64,000 nucleotides of DNA from Ziziphus jujuba (taxonomy: Eukaryota; Streptophyta; Magnoliopsida; Rosales; Rhamnaceae): positions 30,607,501-30,671,500 of the forward strand of contig NC_083383.1 of NCBI RefSeq assembly GCF_031755915.1. Reading direction: 5' to 3'. Position numbers and translations under genes: made by a program. This document shows, one piece after another, positions 63,119 through 64,000 of the stretch (within the stretch, counting starts at the first letter, position 1; each line of letters begins with the position of its first letter). The notes under the pieces were generated by a model. The model had not been told where the DNA came from, did not search any database, and saw only the letters and a list, made by a program, of their open reading frames with translations.

Positions 63119-64000
63119 TATTTATTTATTTATTTTTTTTTCAAATCCTCGAAGAAGAAGGAAAAAAAAAATATATATCGAAGCAGAACCAGAGAGGAGG
63201 CAAAAGGAGAAGAAATAGAAGCTATCCTTTGCCGCTTCACTCTGGAACCATTTATTATTATTATTATTAAAAGATACAAATATTTGGGAAAAAAAAATTT
63301 AATTATTAAAATCGCATCATATTACGTCAGCCTATAACCTTGTCCCTTTTGACTTAAGGGAGAAAATGTAATAAATCATTTTCAACTATTTATTTTTTAC
63401 TCCTTTAAAAAAAAAAACACTCTTATTTCTAATATAATTTATCTATAAGTATTTAAATTTATTTATTTTAAAATTGTTATAAATATTTAAGTTACAAAAT
63501 ATTTTAAAGATTTTTATAGCTTCTATGCCCCTTAGTTATTAGACTTGTGCTTTTGTTCTTTGGTTTTTCTTAGCACATTGGTGTCTAAGATTTAGTTTCT
63601 AATTTATTGTTAATTTTCAAATTATTATTTGTTTAGTTTTCAACGGATTTGAATGAAATGCATTTACACCTATAACAAAGACATTATGAATTTAAAATAG
63701 GAGATATAGGAAATTTTATGATTGATTAAAAAAAAGAATGAAATTTATTAGATATAAAAAAGAAAAACATAAATTTAACATAAATTTTAATTGTGTTTTA
63801 CTTTTTTATTTATATTACTTTTTAAAATATTTTATAATTAATAAAGATATTTAAGTATCATCAATTAACTTTAATAAACTATTAAAAAATAAACTATAAG
63901 TAATTTAAAACAAAAGATAACAATAAAAAGTAAAAATAAGTATATTATATAAACGAGACCTAACAAGGGCATTATGAATTTAAAATAGGAGATAAAGGAA
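63119..64000. other. RNF25-like 5' flank and AT-rich DNA
   Basis: 63119-63250 is purine-rich (GAAGAAG) and probably holds the leader and core promoter of the minus-strand gene. Beyond that the DNA is AT-rich. A phrase CATTATGAATTTAAAATAGG occurs twice, at 63682 and 63971, each followed by AGATA(T/A)AGGAA; the second copy runs to the window edge. No other gene is seen. Confidence 0.6.

Overview
The window is nuclear DNA of a flowering plant, most likely a eudicot. The signs are three spliced or intronless plant gene families, AT-rich introns with GT..AG borders, many (TA)n, poly(A) and trinucleotide tracts, Tourist-type MITEs, a Ty1/copia retrotransposon and a block of shuffled plastid DNA. 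I cannot name the species.

Layout. (1) 96-5814, plus strand: the 3' fourteen exons of a GRAM-VASt membrane protein, VASCULAR ASSOCIATED DEATH 1 (VAD1)-like; its 5' end lies before the window. (2) 5815-9721: AT-rich intergenic DNA with hairpins and a 418-bp MITE flanked by TTA. (3) 9722-11020, minus: an intronless plastid-type class I phospholipase A1. (4) 11021-22944: intergenic DNA with several tandem duplications, a possible Mutator-like element and one weak two-exon gene candidate. (5) 22945-30505: a decayed minus-strand Ty1/copia element flanked by the 5-bp duplication AATAA. Its 5' LTR is split by about 4.15 kb of organelle-derived DNA: short, shuffled pieces of ycf2, petA, psaA, psbT, accD, ndhA, psaB, psbC, 23S rRNA and atpE, mixed with non-plastid sequence that I infer to be mitochondrial and that includes a Ty3/gypsy reverse-transcriptase scrap. 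(6) 30511-40474: AT-rich repeats, a second Tourist MITE (TAA duplication), a CG/CA alternating tract and an unexplained GC-rich island at 39865-40390. (7) 40475-41860, minus: a second intronless phospholipase A1, a paralogue of the first in the same orientation. (8) 41861-60133: about 18 kb without a recognised gene, with tandem repeats and small retroposon-like insertions. (9) 60134-63118, minus: a complete seven-exon RWD-RING E3 ubiquitin ligase of the RNF25 family. (10) 63119-64000: its leader and AT-rich flank.

The genes do not form an operon or a single pathway. The clearest relation is between the two phospholipase A1 genes, which look like an old tandem pair. They share the catalytic core, transit-peptide-like N-termini and a short colinear block of upstream sequence. 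The copia element and the organelle DNA inside it now lie between them. I found no rRNA or tRNA gene of the nuclear genome, no CRISPR array, and no multi-gene system that I would call a new biological system. The most unusual structure is the layered insertion at 22945-30505.
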